Assembly: GCA_036388555.1 (NCBI GenBank)
Contig: DASVRP010000007.1
Coordinates: 62,001-126,000 of the forward strand
From: UBA4665 sp036388555
Lineage (GTDB): Bacteria > Patescibacteriota > Saccharimonadia > Saccharimonadales > UBA4665
Length of the DNA: 64,000 nucleotides
Reading direction: 5' to 3'
Below, piece by piece: positions 8,402 to 17,203 of this stretch. Position 1 is the stretch's first letter; each line of letters opens with the position of its first letter. The notes below the pieces were generated by a model. That model was not told the origin of the DNA and ran no database searches. It worked only from the letters and a program-made list of their open reading frames with translations. The position numbers were made by a program, and so were the translations under genes.

Positions 8402-8962
8402 ATGAAATACATAAATTACAATTTTACGGTAGAACCTCGGACCGCTCTGACAGAGCCGCGTAGTGACACGGGTAGCGCTGTCTGCCGGCTCGTGGTGTAT
8501 GGCGGTAGCATGTCAGCCTTTGCGACCGAAGATGTTCCGGCTGATGTCATACCCGTCGCATTATTGGAGTCGGTCGGTATCGATGATACCGTCAGCATCT
8601 CCAGAATGACTGGACGAACGGTCACGGATACGCTACTGAACCGGCGGAGACTGCTTGATGGCCTTGGAGCCAAAACGGTCGCCCAAGCAGTTGACCGCTG
8701 TTTTTCAACAGGCGTGTACGCTGTCGAACAGAATATTCCGACCGAGAAAATCAGTTACAGCGAATTTGAGTTGGACGTCATACGAGGTATCGGTCGCGGG
8801 AGTTCCGACCAATCGATTGCCGAAGAACTGTCTATCGCGGTAGGTACCGTATCCGGCAGACTGAACCGTGCCAGGAAACGCGCATCTGTCAGGTGGCACA
8901 ACCGGAGTGAAGCGGTATTTCTGGCCCATATGTGCGGATTGATCGGCAAAGATACCATCTAA
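8402..8962 (+). CDS. Putative DNA-binding protein with two LuxR-type HTH units
   Basis: 186 aa, soluble. The C-terminal part (about 118-180) is a LuxR/GerE-type helix-turn-helix: ISYSEFELDVIRGIGRG, then SIAEELSIAVGTVSGRLNR, ending with the usual SEAVFLAHMCGLI tail. Residues about 48-106 look like a worn copy of the same unit: RTVTDTLLNRRRLLDGLGA followed by VAQAVDRCFSTGVY, where GA..VAQAV matches the normal LuxR end. No receiver or ligand domain is present. It could be a small transcription regulator. It is divergent from pepP and overlaps the uvrC stop by 4 nt tail to tail. Confidence 0.65.
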   Translation: MKYINYNFTVEPRTALTEPRSDTGSAVCRLVVYGGSMSAFATEDVPADVIPVALLESVGIDDTVSISRMTGRTVTDTLLNRRRLLDGLGAKTVAQAVDRCFSTGVYAVEQNIPTEKISYSEFELDVIRGIGRGSSDQSIAEELSIAVGTVSGRLNRARKRASVRWHNRSEAVFLAHMCGLIGKDTI

Positions 8963-10542
8963 TCGGCATGACCAGCTTCAGCCATCGGCTGGAGGTATTT
9001 GCGCAGGACAGCCGCCTTCTTATCACCGAGACATACCGCCAGCTCGGTCGGCGACGCCTCAGACACGCCCTTCATGCTGCCGAACGTCTTGAGCAGCTTC
9101 TTGCGGGTCGCCGGGCCGAAGCCAGGGATCTCATCGATCATGCTGGCAGTCTGCTTCTTGCGGGCCAGGACGGTGTGGTAGCTGACAGCGAAGCGGTGTG
9201 ATTCGTCACGGATACGCTGCAGCAGTTTGACGAGATTGGTATTGTGCGGCAGGTTGACCAGCGTGTAAGCTTCGCTGTCGGTAGAAAACCCACCAAGTTT
9301 GTGCAGCGCGGCGGTATTGAGGCTGATGTTACTGGTCCCCACACCGCTGGAACTCTGCCGGCGGATGACGATCTGCTCTTCCCTTTTAGCCAGGCCGATC
9401 ATCGGGATCTCGGCGCAGCTTTGCTCCGGCTCGCCGTCCTTGCCGGCACACATCGCTTCGTCGCGGGCCCGGATGGCAGCATCGAGCTGGCCCTTGCCAC
9501 CGTCGATCAGCACCAGGCTCGGCCGGCCCCAGGCTTTGATGTTCTTGTCAGACAGCCGGCGGCTCAACGTCTCGTACATATTATAAAAGTCGTTATTGTG
9601 GTCCTTCTTGGTCTTGAACTTGCGGTATTCAGCTTTGTCGCTGGCTCCGTTGGTAAACACCACCATGCTGGCTACGACGTCGGTGCCGGACATGTGGCTG
9701 ATGTCATAGCCCTCGATGCGCTGCGGGAACTTGGCCAGGCCCAACAGGTCGACCAGCTCGTTAAGGGCATGGTCCTTACTGATGTCCATGAATTCCTTGT
9801 CACTGAAGATGACCTGCTTATTCAGGTTCTGCAGTGCCGTCAGCTGGTTGCGGACGGCGGCGGCCCGCTCAAAATCCTGCTCCTTTGCAGCAGCTTTCAT
9901 CTCTTTCTCGAGTTCCCGGATGATAGTCACCCGCTTACCCTCGATATAGCTCATCAGCCGGCGCAGGTTGGCGCGGTAATCCTCGAGCGTCGTCCGGCCT
10001 TCCTCGAGTCCCGGATCAAGCCCGAGGTGATAATGCAGCGTCGCCCGCTTCTGGCCGGCGATCTGGCTGGTGGCGTACGGGAAGATCCGGCGCAGTAGCT
10101 TGAGCGCGACCCGGACGCTGGACAGCGAGGGGTACGGGCCGAAGTATTTAGCTCCGTCGTCCAGCGGCCGCCTGGTGGTGCTGACCGTCGGGTAGTCACT
10201 ATCATAATCGATGCGGATGTAGGCCATCGCCTTATCATCGCGCAGCAGGATGTTGTATTTCGGCATGTAACGCCGGATCATCTCCGCCTCGAGGAAAAGT
10301 GCCTCTATCTCGCTTTCGACGACCATCCAGTCGGTATCCTTGATCTCGCTGACGAGCACATCTGTCTTGACATCGCGCATCCGGGATTTCTGGAAATACT
10401 GGCGGACACGGTTGCGCAGCACGGCTGCCTTGCCGACATAAATAATCTCACCCCCGGCGTCTTTATGGAAATAGACTCCGGGGGCACGCGGCAGCTCCTT
10501 GAGCTTGGCTTCGAGTTGTCCTGAGATCTGCGGTGGGTTCAC
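8959..10542 (-). CDS. uvrC: UvrC, excinuclease subunit C
   Basis: A 527-aa nuclease subunit making the dual incisions in nucleotide excision repair with UvrA/UvrB. The N-terminal GIY-YIG domain (GVYFHKD at about 22, IIYVGKA at about 33-39) makes the 3' cut. A UVR motif (KEMKAAAKEQDFERAAAVR) binds UvrB. An RNase H-like domain follows (EGYDISHMSGTD), and a C-terminal helix-hairpin-helix (IDEIPGFGPATRKKLL). It is somewhat shorter than the roughly 600 aa usual. The start is GTG at 10542 (minus strand), with a TATACT -10 box exactly 6 nt before it, so the message is probably leaderless with a GUG start. uvrA is at 22298; uvrB is not in the window. Confidence 0.95.
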   Translation of the reverse strand: MNPPQISGQLEAKLKELPRAPGVYFHKDAGGEIIYVGKAAVLRNRVRQYFQKSRMRDVKTDVLVSEIKDTDWMVVESEIEALFLEAEMIRRYMPKYNILLRDDKAMAYIRIDYDSDYPTVSTTRRPLDDGAKYFGPYPSLSSVRVALKLLRRIFPYATSQIAGQKRATLHYHLGLDPGLEEGRTTLEDYRANLRRLMSYIEGKRVTIIRELEKEMKAAAKEQDFERAAAVRNQLTALQNLNKQVIFSDKEFMDISKDHALNELVDLLGLAKFPQRIEGYDISHMSGTDVVASMVVFTNGASDKAEYRKFKTKKDHNNDFYNMYETLSRRLSDKNIKAWGRPSLVLIDGGKGQLDAAIRARDEAMCAGKDGEPEQSCAEIPMIGLAKREEQIVIRRQSSSGVGTSNISLNTAALHKLGGFSTDSEAYTLVNLPHNTNLVKLLQRIRDESHRFAVSYHTVLARKKQTASMIDEIPGFGPATRKKLLKTFGSMKGVSEASPTELAVCLGDKKAAVLRKYLQPMAEAGHAD

Positions 10543-10548
10543 AGTCCT

Positions 10549-10554
10549 AGTATA
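10549..10554 (-). promoter_or_regulatory. -10 box of uvrC, leaderless arrangement
   Basis: TATACT on the minus strand, 6 nt before the GTG start. This spacing puts the transcript 5' end at the start codon. Confidence 0.55.
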
Positions 10555-10593
10555 CCGCTATCGCTGGCAGTGGCGTAACTGGTCGGCTGCAGA

Positions 10594-11253
10594 TTATTGG
10601 ATGTTGAGTGTTGCCGGGCGGACACTGCTGAGGACGTTCTTGTTGTCGGTGCTGCGGACGAGCAGCGAGGTTGTCTGGTCTACCCTGAGCTCTACCGGGC
10701 CGGTCGCACCGGGCAGGACCTTGAATTCGATCTTGGCAACCGATTGCTGGCCTCTCACGGCCGGAGTCTTAGGGACGACTGAGCGGGCGACACGGACAAG
10801 TCCTGGAGTAGTCGTATCAGTGGCAGCTTCCTGAGGGAATCCATCTCCCGTAGTCACGGAGACGACCTGAAGTTTCTCAGCCGGATAATTGATACCGGCC
10901 TGGACGGCATTCACCAGATCCTTGCCGCTGTCTTCATGCAGTTCGACAGTGAATGTCTGGCCCGCCTTGACGTCACTCAGGCCTTCGGCAGCGATATACA
11001 AAGATGCCGAACCGTACGGCTGGTTGCTTTTGCTGATCGCGTCATTATACGAGTGCTTCTGATATCCCATCAGGCCGATAGTCGTTGCGATGAGCGCAGC
11101 AGACAGTAGGCCGGTGGCTGCCAGGAACCGGCGGCTGCGCCTTGCCTGCTCGGGCGTATTCGTTGAGCTGACCGATGGCTTGGCAACTGTAGCCGTGTCT
11201 TTCGCACCGGTTCCTTGCGGCTTAGTACTGTTACTGGATGTGTTCTTTGCCAT
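10594..11253 (-). CDS. Membrane-anchored cohesin-domain protein
   Basis: 219 aa. A cytoplasmic basic/polar N-terminus (about 1-42), one transmembrane helix (about 43-65), then an extracellular beta-sandwich of about 140 aa. The latter matches the cohesin fold: SLYIAAEGLSDVKAGQTFTV, then NAVQAGINYPAEKLQVVSV, then VAKIEFKVLPGATGPVEL. Cohesins bind dockerin modules in cellulosomes and other surface complexes. No dockerin (DxNxDG repeat) was found in the window, so the partner is unknown. A Shine-Dalgarno AAGGA lies about 10 nt before the ATG. It is paralogous to the next gene downstream (11310-11987), about 56 bp away in the same direction. Confidence 0.75.
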   Translation of the reverse strand: MAKNTSSNSTKPQGTGAKDTATVAKPSVSSTNTPEQARRSRRFLAATGLLSAALIATTIGLMGYQKHSYNDAISKSNQPYGSASLYIAAEGLSDVKAGQTFTVELHEDSGKDLVNAVQAGINYPAEKLQVVSVTTGDGFPQEAATDTTTPGLVRVARSVVPKTPAVRGQQSVAKIEFKVLPGATGPVELRVDQTTSLLVRSTDNKNVLSSVRPATLNIQ

Positions 11254-11309
11254 TGTGAGGTATCCTTCTTATGCTTTGCAATCATAGTAGCACGGCAGGC
11301 GGACTACGC

Positions 11310-11987
11310 CTACTTGATTTCGTACTTTGCCGGCGCAAATGTCTTAAGGATATTCGTCGTGTCAGAGGACCGTACGACCATTGATTCAACAGGGTTTAGC
11401 GTCAGGTTCGTAACCCCTTTTGATCCTGGTTTGACCTTGAAATTCACGGTAGCGACCGGCTGCAGGCCGCTCAGCTGTTTGGAAGCCGTTCCCCGGGCAA
11501 TATTGATGACACCAGGAGTCGTCGTCGACGTGGCAGCCGCTATGTCGAAGGCCGCAGATGCTCCGACTGACAGGTATTCCAGGGCAGCTGGATCGTACCG
11601 CAGGCTGGCCTGGGCAGCATTGACGATGTCGGTACCGCTGTTCTCATAGATGGTCACACTGAGCGTGGAACCACTACTGGAAGTACCGGCATCCGGGCTT
11701 AACCCGATCCCACCGACCGGGATTGCCGGTGGTGCCGTCGGTGTGACCGGTGCCGGTGGAGGCACTACGGGAGGTTGTATGCCCGGCTTGACAGGCTTCA
11801 AGGTTGACCCTGACTGTTTGGATAATGATGTCGTGTCATCACGGAGGGTCTGGTTGCTACTGACACTACCGAGGGCGCGTTCCTGCTGGTCCTTTTCACG
11901 GCTGTTCTGCACCCAGCCCCCGATGCCTGCGGCAACGGCTATTACGACGACTGTTGAGAGTATGATATGGCGTTTTGATATCTTCAT
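11310..11987 (-). CDS. Membrane-anchored cohesin-domain protein, second copy
   Basis: 225 aa from the ATG at 11987. An upstream in-frame GTG at 12011 is possible, but a TATCAT -10 box (11995-12000) ends 7 nt before the ATG and favours it. A transmembrane helix (about 6-24), a Pro/Ala/Thr-rich stalk (about 60-90) and a cohesin-like beta-sandwich: STLSVTIYENSGTDIVNAAQ, then ASLRYDPAALEYLSVGASA, then VATVNFKVKPGSKGVTNLTL. Its C-terminal half aligns with that of the protein at 10594, including TTTPG(V/L)(I/V)N/RVAR and MVVRSSDTTN(I)L, so the pair arose by duplication. The proline stalk suggests the domain is held away from the membrane. Confidence 0.75.
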   Translation of the reverse strand: MKISKRHIILSTVVVIAVAAGIGGWVQNSREKDQQERALGSVSSNQTLRDDTTSLSKQSGSTLKPVKPGIQPPVVPPPAPVTPTAPPAIPVGGIGLSPDAGTSSSGSTLSVTIYENSGTDIVNAAQASLRYDPAALEYLSVGASAAFDIAAATSTTTPGVINIARGTASKQLSGLQPVATVNFKVKPGSKGVTNLTLNPVESMVVRSSDTTNILKTFAPAKYEIK

Positions 11988-12015
11988 ACCTACGATGATA
12001 CCATAATACACATGC

Positions 12016-12900
12016 TTATTTTGAGGGCGCGGCGGCCTGCAGGCAGCGCGGGCACCGCTCCTTCGTGCTGCAGGCTTCGCAGACGACGATCAGGTCGTTA
12101 CATGTCTTGACGGCACAATTCGTATAGCGGCTGGTAGCGCCATCGCAGTGGACGCAGCGGCCGATGTCTCTGGCGTTGTCAGAGAATTTGACGCCCATCC
12201 GGCCGTCGAATACATACAGCGAGCCTTCCCAAAGCCCTTCGTCCCCGTACGTCTGGCCGTATTTCACGATGCCGCCATCAATCTGGTACACGTCTTTGAA
12301 GCCGCGGTTCTTCATCAGGCTGCTTAAGATCTCGCAGCGGATACCACCGGTACAATAGGTCACGACAGGTCTGTCCTTGATGTCGTCGAACTTAGTACTG
12401 TCGAGTTCGGTTATAAAATCCTTGGTCGTCCGGGTGTCGGGGACGATGGCGTCTTTGAACTTTCCGACCTTGGCTTCGTACGCATTGCGCCCGTCGAAGA
12501 ATACGACGTCTTCGCCACGTTCGGCGACCAGCTCGTGGACCTGGGCCGGCGTCAGGTGCGTGCCGCCGTTGATGACGCCTCCGGCATCGACCTTGAGCTC
12601 GTCAGGCACACCGAAGCTGACAATCTCATTGCGGACCTTGACTGACAATCTTGGAAAATCATCCCGGCCGCCATCGCCCCATTTGAATACAGTGTCCTTG
12701 AAGCCGCCGAACGTCTTCGTCTCCCGTATATATACTTTCAGATCGTTGATATCGCCACCGAGCGTCCCGTTGATGCCGTGCTTCGACAGCAGGATGCGGC
12801 CCGTCAGGCTAAGTTTGTCAGCCAGGGTCTTCTGCCACAGCCGGACGGCATCCGGGTCAGTAAGCGGCGTAAATTTGTAATAAAGAATGATTTTCTGCAT
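12016..12900 (-). CDS. trhO: TrhO, tRNA uridine-34 hydroxylase (rhodanese family)
   Basis: 294 aa of the YceA/TrhO family, which makes 5-hydroxyuridine at tRNA position 34. An N-terminal ferredoxin-like part (KIILYYKFTPLTDP, GRILLSKHGINGTLGG), a rhodanese domain (FFDGRNAYEAKVGKF) with catalytic Cys in YCTGGIRCE, and a Cys-rich tail (CVHCD, CAVKTC, CEACS, CPRC) typical of the longer family members. The ATG at 12900 is preferred to an in-frame GTG at 12918, because a TATACT box (12907-12912) lies 6 nt upstream. With mnmA at 57751 it is a second wobble-uridine enzyme in this window. Confidence 0.88.
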   Translation of the reverse strand: MQKIILYYKFTPLTDPDAVRLWQKTLADKLSLTGRILLSKHGINGTLGGDINDLKVYIRETKTFGGFKDTVFKWGDGGRDDFPRLSVKVRNEIVSFGVPDELKVDAGGVINGGTHLTPAQVHELVAERGEDVVFFDGRNAYEAKVGKFKDAIVPDTRTTKDFITELDSTKFDDIKDRPVVTYCTGGIRCEILSSLMKNRGFKDVYQIDGGIVKYGQTYGDEGLWEGSLYVFDGRMGVKFSDNARDIGRCVHCDGATSRYTNCAVKTCNDLIVVCEACSTKERCPRCLQAAAPSK

Positions 12901-12927
12901 ACGTCCAGTATAGCGCACCTATCACGG

Positions 12928-15048
12928 TCAGCGCGACAGGTTGAGGAGCAGATATACGGCAGCGATGACCAGTACCGTCGTACCGGCGACCGTCGCAGCC
13001 TGTCGCTGTTTTATTGCCTGCAGGGTAGCGCTGTCCGGCACCGGCTTCGGCCCGGCGTACGGTTGGCCGGTAGTGCCGTCCGAACCCGCCGTTCCCAGTG
13101 ATGAACCTGTTCCGCCGCTGTCATGGGCCAGTGCGCCCGCCGCGGCTGCAGCACCGCCACCATCGGCCTGCCCCGAACTGGAGCCATCAGTCTGACGGAG
13201 CCGCGGGTCTCGTTCGAACTTCATCTCCTTCTCCTGGATCTCCCGGGCCAGCGCCTTGCTGACGTCACCACCCTCTAGGAACTCGGCCACGATCTTGCGC
13301 AGCGAACGCTCATTTATCCGGCCCAGGTCGACCATCTCCTTCAGCTTGACCCCCTGCACCGTAATCTTTTCGGCGGTCTGCATAAGTTCCTGACGGCTGA
13401 AATCCTCGGCTTTCTTGGTAAACGGTATGATAAGCGCTTGCTCGGTACGTCCAGTGGCCGCCGCCGGTACCGGGGGTTTGAATTCGCGGGAATAACGGTC
13501 ATTGATAAGCAGTTCGGCGCCGGCAGCAGCCAGGAGTGCGCCGGCCGGTTCAGCCGAGCGTGAATACAGTTCACCGACCGGCCGGACGGGTCCCGGGATG
13601 GTGACTACCTCACGGCCGCCGACTGTGGCGGCCGGGCGCATTTCGGCAGCCGGCGCGGACCTGGCGGATACGGCATCGGATGTCCGCTCGGCGGCCGCGG
13701 CGGCTTCCGCCACGCTGGCGCCTGTGCCGGCCGGTGGTACCGGGGCGTGTTCCTTCGATTTCATCACGGCATGCATCTTCTCGGACGTCACCCGCTTGAT
13801 CTGCTGCTCCTTGGCGACGATAGTATCATGGAGCTGCTTGACCTGCTGCTCGAGGTTGCGCCGGATCGGGGCGTTGTGTTTCTCACTAGCGGCCCGGCCC
13901 TTCTTCTTGCCACGCCGGTTGCCGATAAGATATCCGACGATGCCGCCCACCAGCAGCCCGCGGTTCTGGGCCGCCTGCTCGTTATACCCGGTAGACTCTG
14001 CTGACACGACACCCTTCGTGGCCGCTTCAGCCGCTCCAAGTGGCGCAGCCATTGCGAAGGGCAATTCAGCTCCACTCCCAGATATCGGGGAACGGAACGG
14101 GTCGTCCGGGCCGCCGAAGCGATCACCCGGACCACGGCCTGGCTCTGGATCCCCGGGGTTGCCCTCGGGCATGCCAGTGAATGGCGGCGGGGGCGGTCCT
14201 TCGGGTGGACCTATAGGCGGCGGTGCCGCTGCATGCTCATGCGACATCGGAACGGACTGCTCGCCTGCGCCTGGCATGTCCGGTGCCTCAGGGATATCCT
14301 CGGGGGACCCGTCCGGATTCCCGTCGTCATACTGCTCTGCGAGCGGTGTTGCGATCTGACGTTCGGTCTCAGCGGCAGTCTCATCGATGATATCGGCGGC
14401 CGGCTTGCCGTCGGACATGTGCAGCTGCTCCTTGAGCGCCCGCAGCAGTGAGATACGTGAATCTGTCTCAGCCGCCTCGATACTATCTACATGTTCCTCG
14501 GGGATTTCCTGCCGCTCCTGTATGGCGGCTTCAAGCCTGGAGCCGGCTATCGCCGCGGCCGCTTGCTTCTGTTCCAATTCAGTCAGCGAGGTTGCATTCC
14601 CTATCTCTCCGGAATCTGTTGATGCCTCTGTTTCAGCACCGGCGGATCTTTTAGAAGTGGACAGTTCTGCTGCCGCTGTGGATAGTGAATCGACCTTCGT
14701 CTCATCTGATGAGCCTGCGGCCTTATTGCCGCTATCGGGCTTGATGAGCATCTCAGGTATGGAGCCAGGCTTCGAGGGTGCCTCTGTTTCCGGCTTGGTG
14801 ACGCCGAACAAAGGGACCTCGGGTTTCGGCGACGCGGACTTCTCACCCTTCAGCCGTTGCATGATCAGGTCGGCGATATTCTGGCGGGCCGGTTCAACAG
14901 GTTTGTCGCCGGCAGCCTCGGCCCGGATGGGGGCGGTCGCAGCCGAGCCGATTATCTTTTTTTTCTTTTTCGAATCATCATCGTCACTGGATTCGGGTGA
15001 CGATGATACGGGAGGTGCTTCTGGTGACGAGGAAGGTCCGGGAGACAT
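12928..15048 (-). CDS. Large disordered, tail-anchored membrane protein
   Basis: 706 aa, not recognised. Residues about 1-350 are low-complexity (Ser/Pro/Glu/Ala-rich, with a Pro-Gly tract at 274-310). Residues 364-376 are a short glycine-rich hydrophobic stretch (LLVGGIVGYLIGN) followed by a strongly basic run and a helix likely to be a coiled coil (about 395-428). A better-folded region spans about 480-620, and a C-terminal transmembrane helix is at about 685-703 with only three residues after it. The arrangement suggests a tail-anchored scaffold with a long cytoplasmic arm, or a stalk if the orientation is reversed. It lies alone between trhO and the divergent ABC exporter. Confidence 0.7.
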   Translation of the reverse strand: MSPGPSSSPEAPPVSSSPESSDDDDSKKKKKIIGSAATAPIRAEAAGDKPVEPARQNIADLIMQRLKGEKSASPKPEVPLFGVTKPETEAPSKPGSIPEMLIKPDSGNKAAGSSDETKVDSLSTAAAELSTSKRSAGAETEASTDSGEIGNATSLTELEQKQAAAAIAGSRLEAAIQERQEIPEEHVDSIEAAETDSRISLLRALKEQLHMSDGKPAADIIDETAAETERQIATPLAEQYDDGNPDGSPEDIPEAPDMPGAGEQSVPMSHEHAAAPPPIGPPEGPPPPPFTGMPEGNPGDPEPGRGPGDRFGGPDDPFRSPISGSGAELPFAMAAPLGAAEAATKGVVSAESTGYNEQAAQNRGLLVGGIVGYLIGNRRGKKKGRAASEKHNAPIRRNLEQQVKQLHDTIVAKEQQIKRVTSEKMHAVMKSKEHAPVPPAGTGASVAEAAAAAERTSDAVSARSAPAAEMRPAATVGGREVVTIPGPVRPVGELYSRSAEPAGALLAAAGAELLINDRYSREFKPPVPAAATGRTEQALIIPFTKKAEDFSRQELMQTAEKITVQGVKLKEMVDLGRINERSLRKIVAEFLEGGDVSKALAREIQEKEMKFERDPRLRQTDGSSSGQADGGGAAAAAGALAHDSGGTGSSLGTAGSDGTTGQPYAGPKPVPDSATLQAIKQRQAATVAGTTVLVIAAVYLLLNLSR

Positions 15049-15313
15049 GATTATTACTAGTGTAAGCGAAATGTAATTGCTTTTCCAAATCTAATAATAT
15101 ATGATAAAACGATTATTTAGCAATTAATCAGGGACGGCGCATATGATCTCAACTCCAATTTCCCAGTCTTATGGTGCGACGGTTCCTGTTCACAGCCTTT
15201 CGCGCTGACATACTGCTACTCTTACGCTTCACAGCGTCCTTACTAACCTCCCCGCTGCCTGACGATACGCACGCATGGGAACCATACAAAATCCATCAAT
15301 AAAGGCTACTGTT

Positions 15314-17104
15314 ATGAAACGAAAAATTATCCCCCAAGACACTACCCGGCAGACGATCGTGCTGTTCTGGCGCCATGCCCGCAGATACCCGCGCCTGCTC
15401 TGGCCGGTGCTGATACTGGTACCGGTCGTCATACTTATCATGAACTTCCTGGAACCATACATCCTGTCGCTGGTCTTCGACAAGATCAGCAAGAAGGAGT
15501 ATGACGGCAATGACCTATGGGGTAGCTTCAAGCCGTACATCCTGGCCTATGCAGCCGCCGTCGTCGCCAGCGGCATCATCGGCTGGCGGATAAGTATCTG
15601 GCTGATCTGGAACCTTGAACTACGGGTGACCCGCGACCTCTCGCAGAAAGTTTTCGACCACCTGATGGATCTCAGTGCCAGTTTCCATGGCAACCGTTTT
15701 GCCGGTTCGCTGGTATCACAGGCCACGAAACTGACCGGAGCATATGTCAGGTTAATCGACTCCACCGTCTTCAACCTAATCCCGCTGATCGTCTCCATGG
15801 CAGCGACAGTCATCATCCTGGCGCCGCGCGTTCCAGTATACGCCTTCAGCCTGCTTGGGTTCTCGACGATATATATCATCGGTACAGTTTACTTCTCTAA
15901 GAAAGTCCGGCAGGCAAACACCCTGGAAGCCGGGGCGCAGAGCCGGCAGACCGGCTACCTGGCCGACAGCATATCCAACCTGACGGTCGTCAAGAGTTTT
16001 GCGGCAGGTACTTTTGAAAAGAACCGTTACTGGGATGTCGCGACTGACACTAAAAAAGCCGGCCACAAGTCCATGAAGGCCACCATGATCCGCGAGACAT
16101 ACTCCAGCGTCATCACGTCCAGTATCGGCATATCGGCCCTGATAATCGCTGTCATCGGTGCTGGAACGTTCCAGGCGGACATCGCCACCCTGTTCCTGAT
16201 CGTCAACTACACGTCATCGGTCGGCCAGCGCCTCTGGGAGTTCCAGAATGTGCTGCGACAGTACAACCGCTCGCTGGGTGACGCCAGTGATATGGTCAAG
16301 ATTCTCGAAATCACACCGGAGATAAACGACCCTGAAAAGCCCGAGAAAGCCCACATCGTCCGCGGCAGCCTGAAATTCGACGACGTGACATTTACCTACG
16401 GCGAGGGCAAGGATCCGTTGTTCGACGGCCTGACACTGCACGTCAAAGCCGGCGAGAAGATCGGCCTGGTCGGGCCGAGTGGTGGCGGCAAAACTTCCTT
16501 GACCAAGCTGCTGCTGCGCTTCAATGATATCGACAGCGGTTCAATCACCATCGACAACTACGACATCCGCAGCATCACGCAGGACGACCTGCACACCCAC
16601 ATCGCCTATGTCCCGCAGGAACCGCTGCTGTTTCACCGCAGTCTGTCCGAGAATATCGCCTACGGCCGGCATGGTGCCTCGCAGCGTGAGATCGAAGCCA
16701 TCGCCAAACTGGCCAACGCCCATGAGTTCATCGCCAAGCTGCCGGAAGGCTATGACACCCTCGTCGGTGAACGCGGCGTAAAACTGTCCGGCGGCCAGCG
16801 CCAGCGCGTCGCCATCGCCCGGGCGATGATCAAGAACGCACCGGTCCTTGTGCTGGACGAAGCAACATCCGCATTGGACTCGGAAAGTGAGATCCTGATC
16901 CAGGACGCCCTCTGGAAACTTATGGAGGGCCGCACCGCCATCGTCATCGCCCACCGACTGAGTACGATCCAGCACATGGACCGCATCGTCGTCATGGCCA
17001 ACGGCCGGATCGAGGAGCAAGGCAGTCACAAGGAGCTGATCCGTGCCGGCGGTACCTATGCCAAGCTGTGGAGCCACCAATCCGGCGGCTTCATCGAAGA
17101 ATAA
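15314..17104 (+). CDS. ABC exporter, fused permease and ATPase (MsbA/LmrA type)
   Basis: A half-transporter of 596 aa that forms a homodimer or heterodimer. The N-terminal half has six membrane helices (from about LLWPVLILVPVVILIMNFL). The ATPase half has Walker A GPSGGGKTSL, Q-loop YVPQEPLLF, signature LSGGQRQRVAIARA, Walker B VLVLDEATSALD and H-loop IAHRLSTI. Substrates of such exporters are lipids, drugs or peptides; nothing here says which. The ATG at 15314 is preferred over 15275, since an AAAGG lies about 10 nt upstream and 15275 has none. The 265 bp between this gene and 15048 show no gene or clear RNA. Confidence 0.9.
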   Translation: MKRKIIPQDTTRQTIVLFWRHARRYPRLLWPVLILVPVVILIMNFLEPYILSLVFDKISKKEYDGNDLWGSFKPYILAYAAAVVASGIIGWRISIWLIWNLELRVTRDLSQKVFDHLMDLSASFHGNRFAGSLVSQATKLTGAYVRLIDSTVFNLIPLIVSMAATVIILAPRVPVYAFSLLGFSTIYIIGTVYFSKKVRQANTLEAGAQSRQTGYLADSISNLTVVKSFAAGTFEKNRYWDVATDTKKAGHKSMKATMIRETYSSVITSSIGISALIIAVIGAGTFQADIATLFLIVNYTSSVGQRLWEFQNVLRQYNRSLGDASDMVKILEITPEINDPEKPEKAHIVRGSLKFDDVTFTYGEGKDPLFDGLTLHVKAGEKIGLVGPSGGGKTSLTKLLLRFNDIDSGSITIDNYDIRSITQDDLHTHIAYVPQEPLLFHRSLSENIAYGRHGASQREIEAIAKLANAHEFIAKLPEGYDTLVGERGVKLSGGQRQRVAIARAMIKNAPVLVLDEATSALDSESEILIQDALWKLMEGRTAIVIAHRLSTIQHMDRIVVMANGRIEEQGSHKELIRAGGTYAKLWSHQSGGFIEE

Positions 17105-17166
17105 CAGGTGATGCAATTGAAGCTTACACACGCCGAAAGCCAAAAGCATGTATCCTGACGAGTATT

Positions 17167-17194
17167 TTGTTATCTGACAACTTTTCACTATAAT
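17167..17194 (+). promoter_or_regulatory. Promoter of the glycosidase gene, near-leaderless
   Basis: TTGTTA (17167-17172), 16-bp spacer, TATAAT (17189-17194). Nine nt separate the -10 box from the ATG at 17204, so the leader would be about 2-3 nt. Confidence 0.6.
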
Positions 17195-17203
17195 ACCCTG
17201 AAC

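Noticed and set aside
9244..10098. Long open frame opposite uvrC
   Set aside because: Antisense shadow of a strongly conserved gene. The same applies to long frames opposite uvrA (24290-25129), mltG (31474-32403), obgE (28719-29318), sbcB (27096-27881) and the fibre protein (45123-45980).
15049..15313. Small RNA gene between the disordered protein and the ABC exporter
   Set aside because: I saw no promoter-hairpin-terminator arrangement or known RNA motif. It is treated as an ordinary divergent intergenic region.
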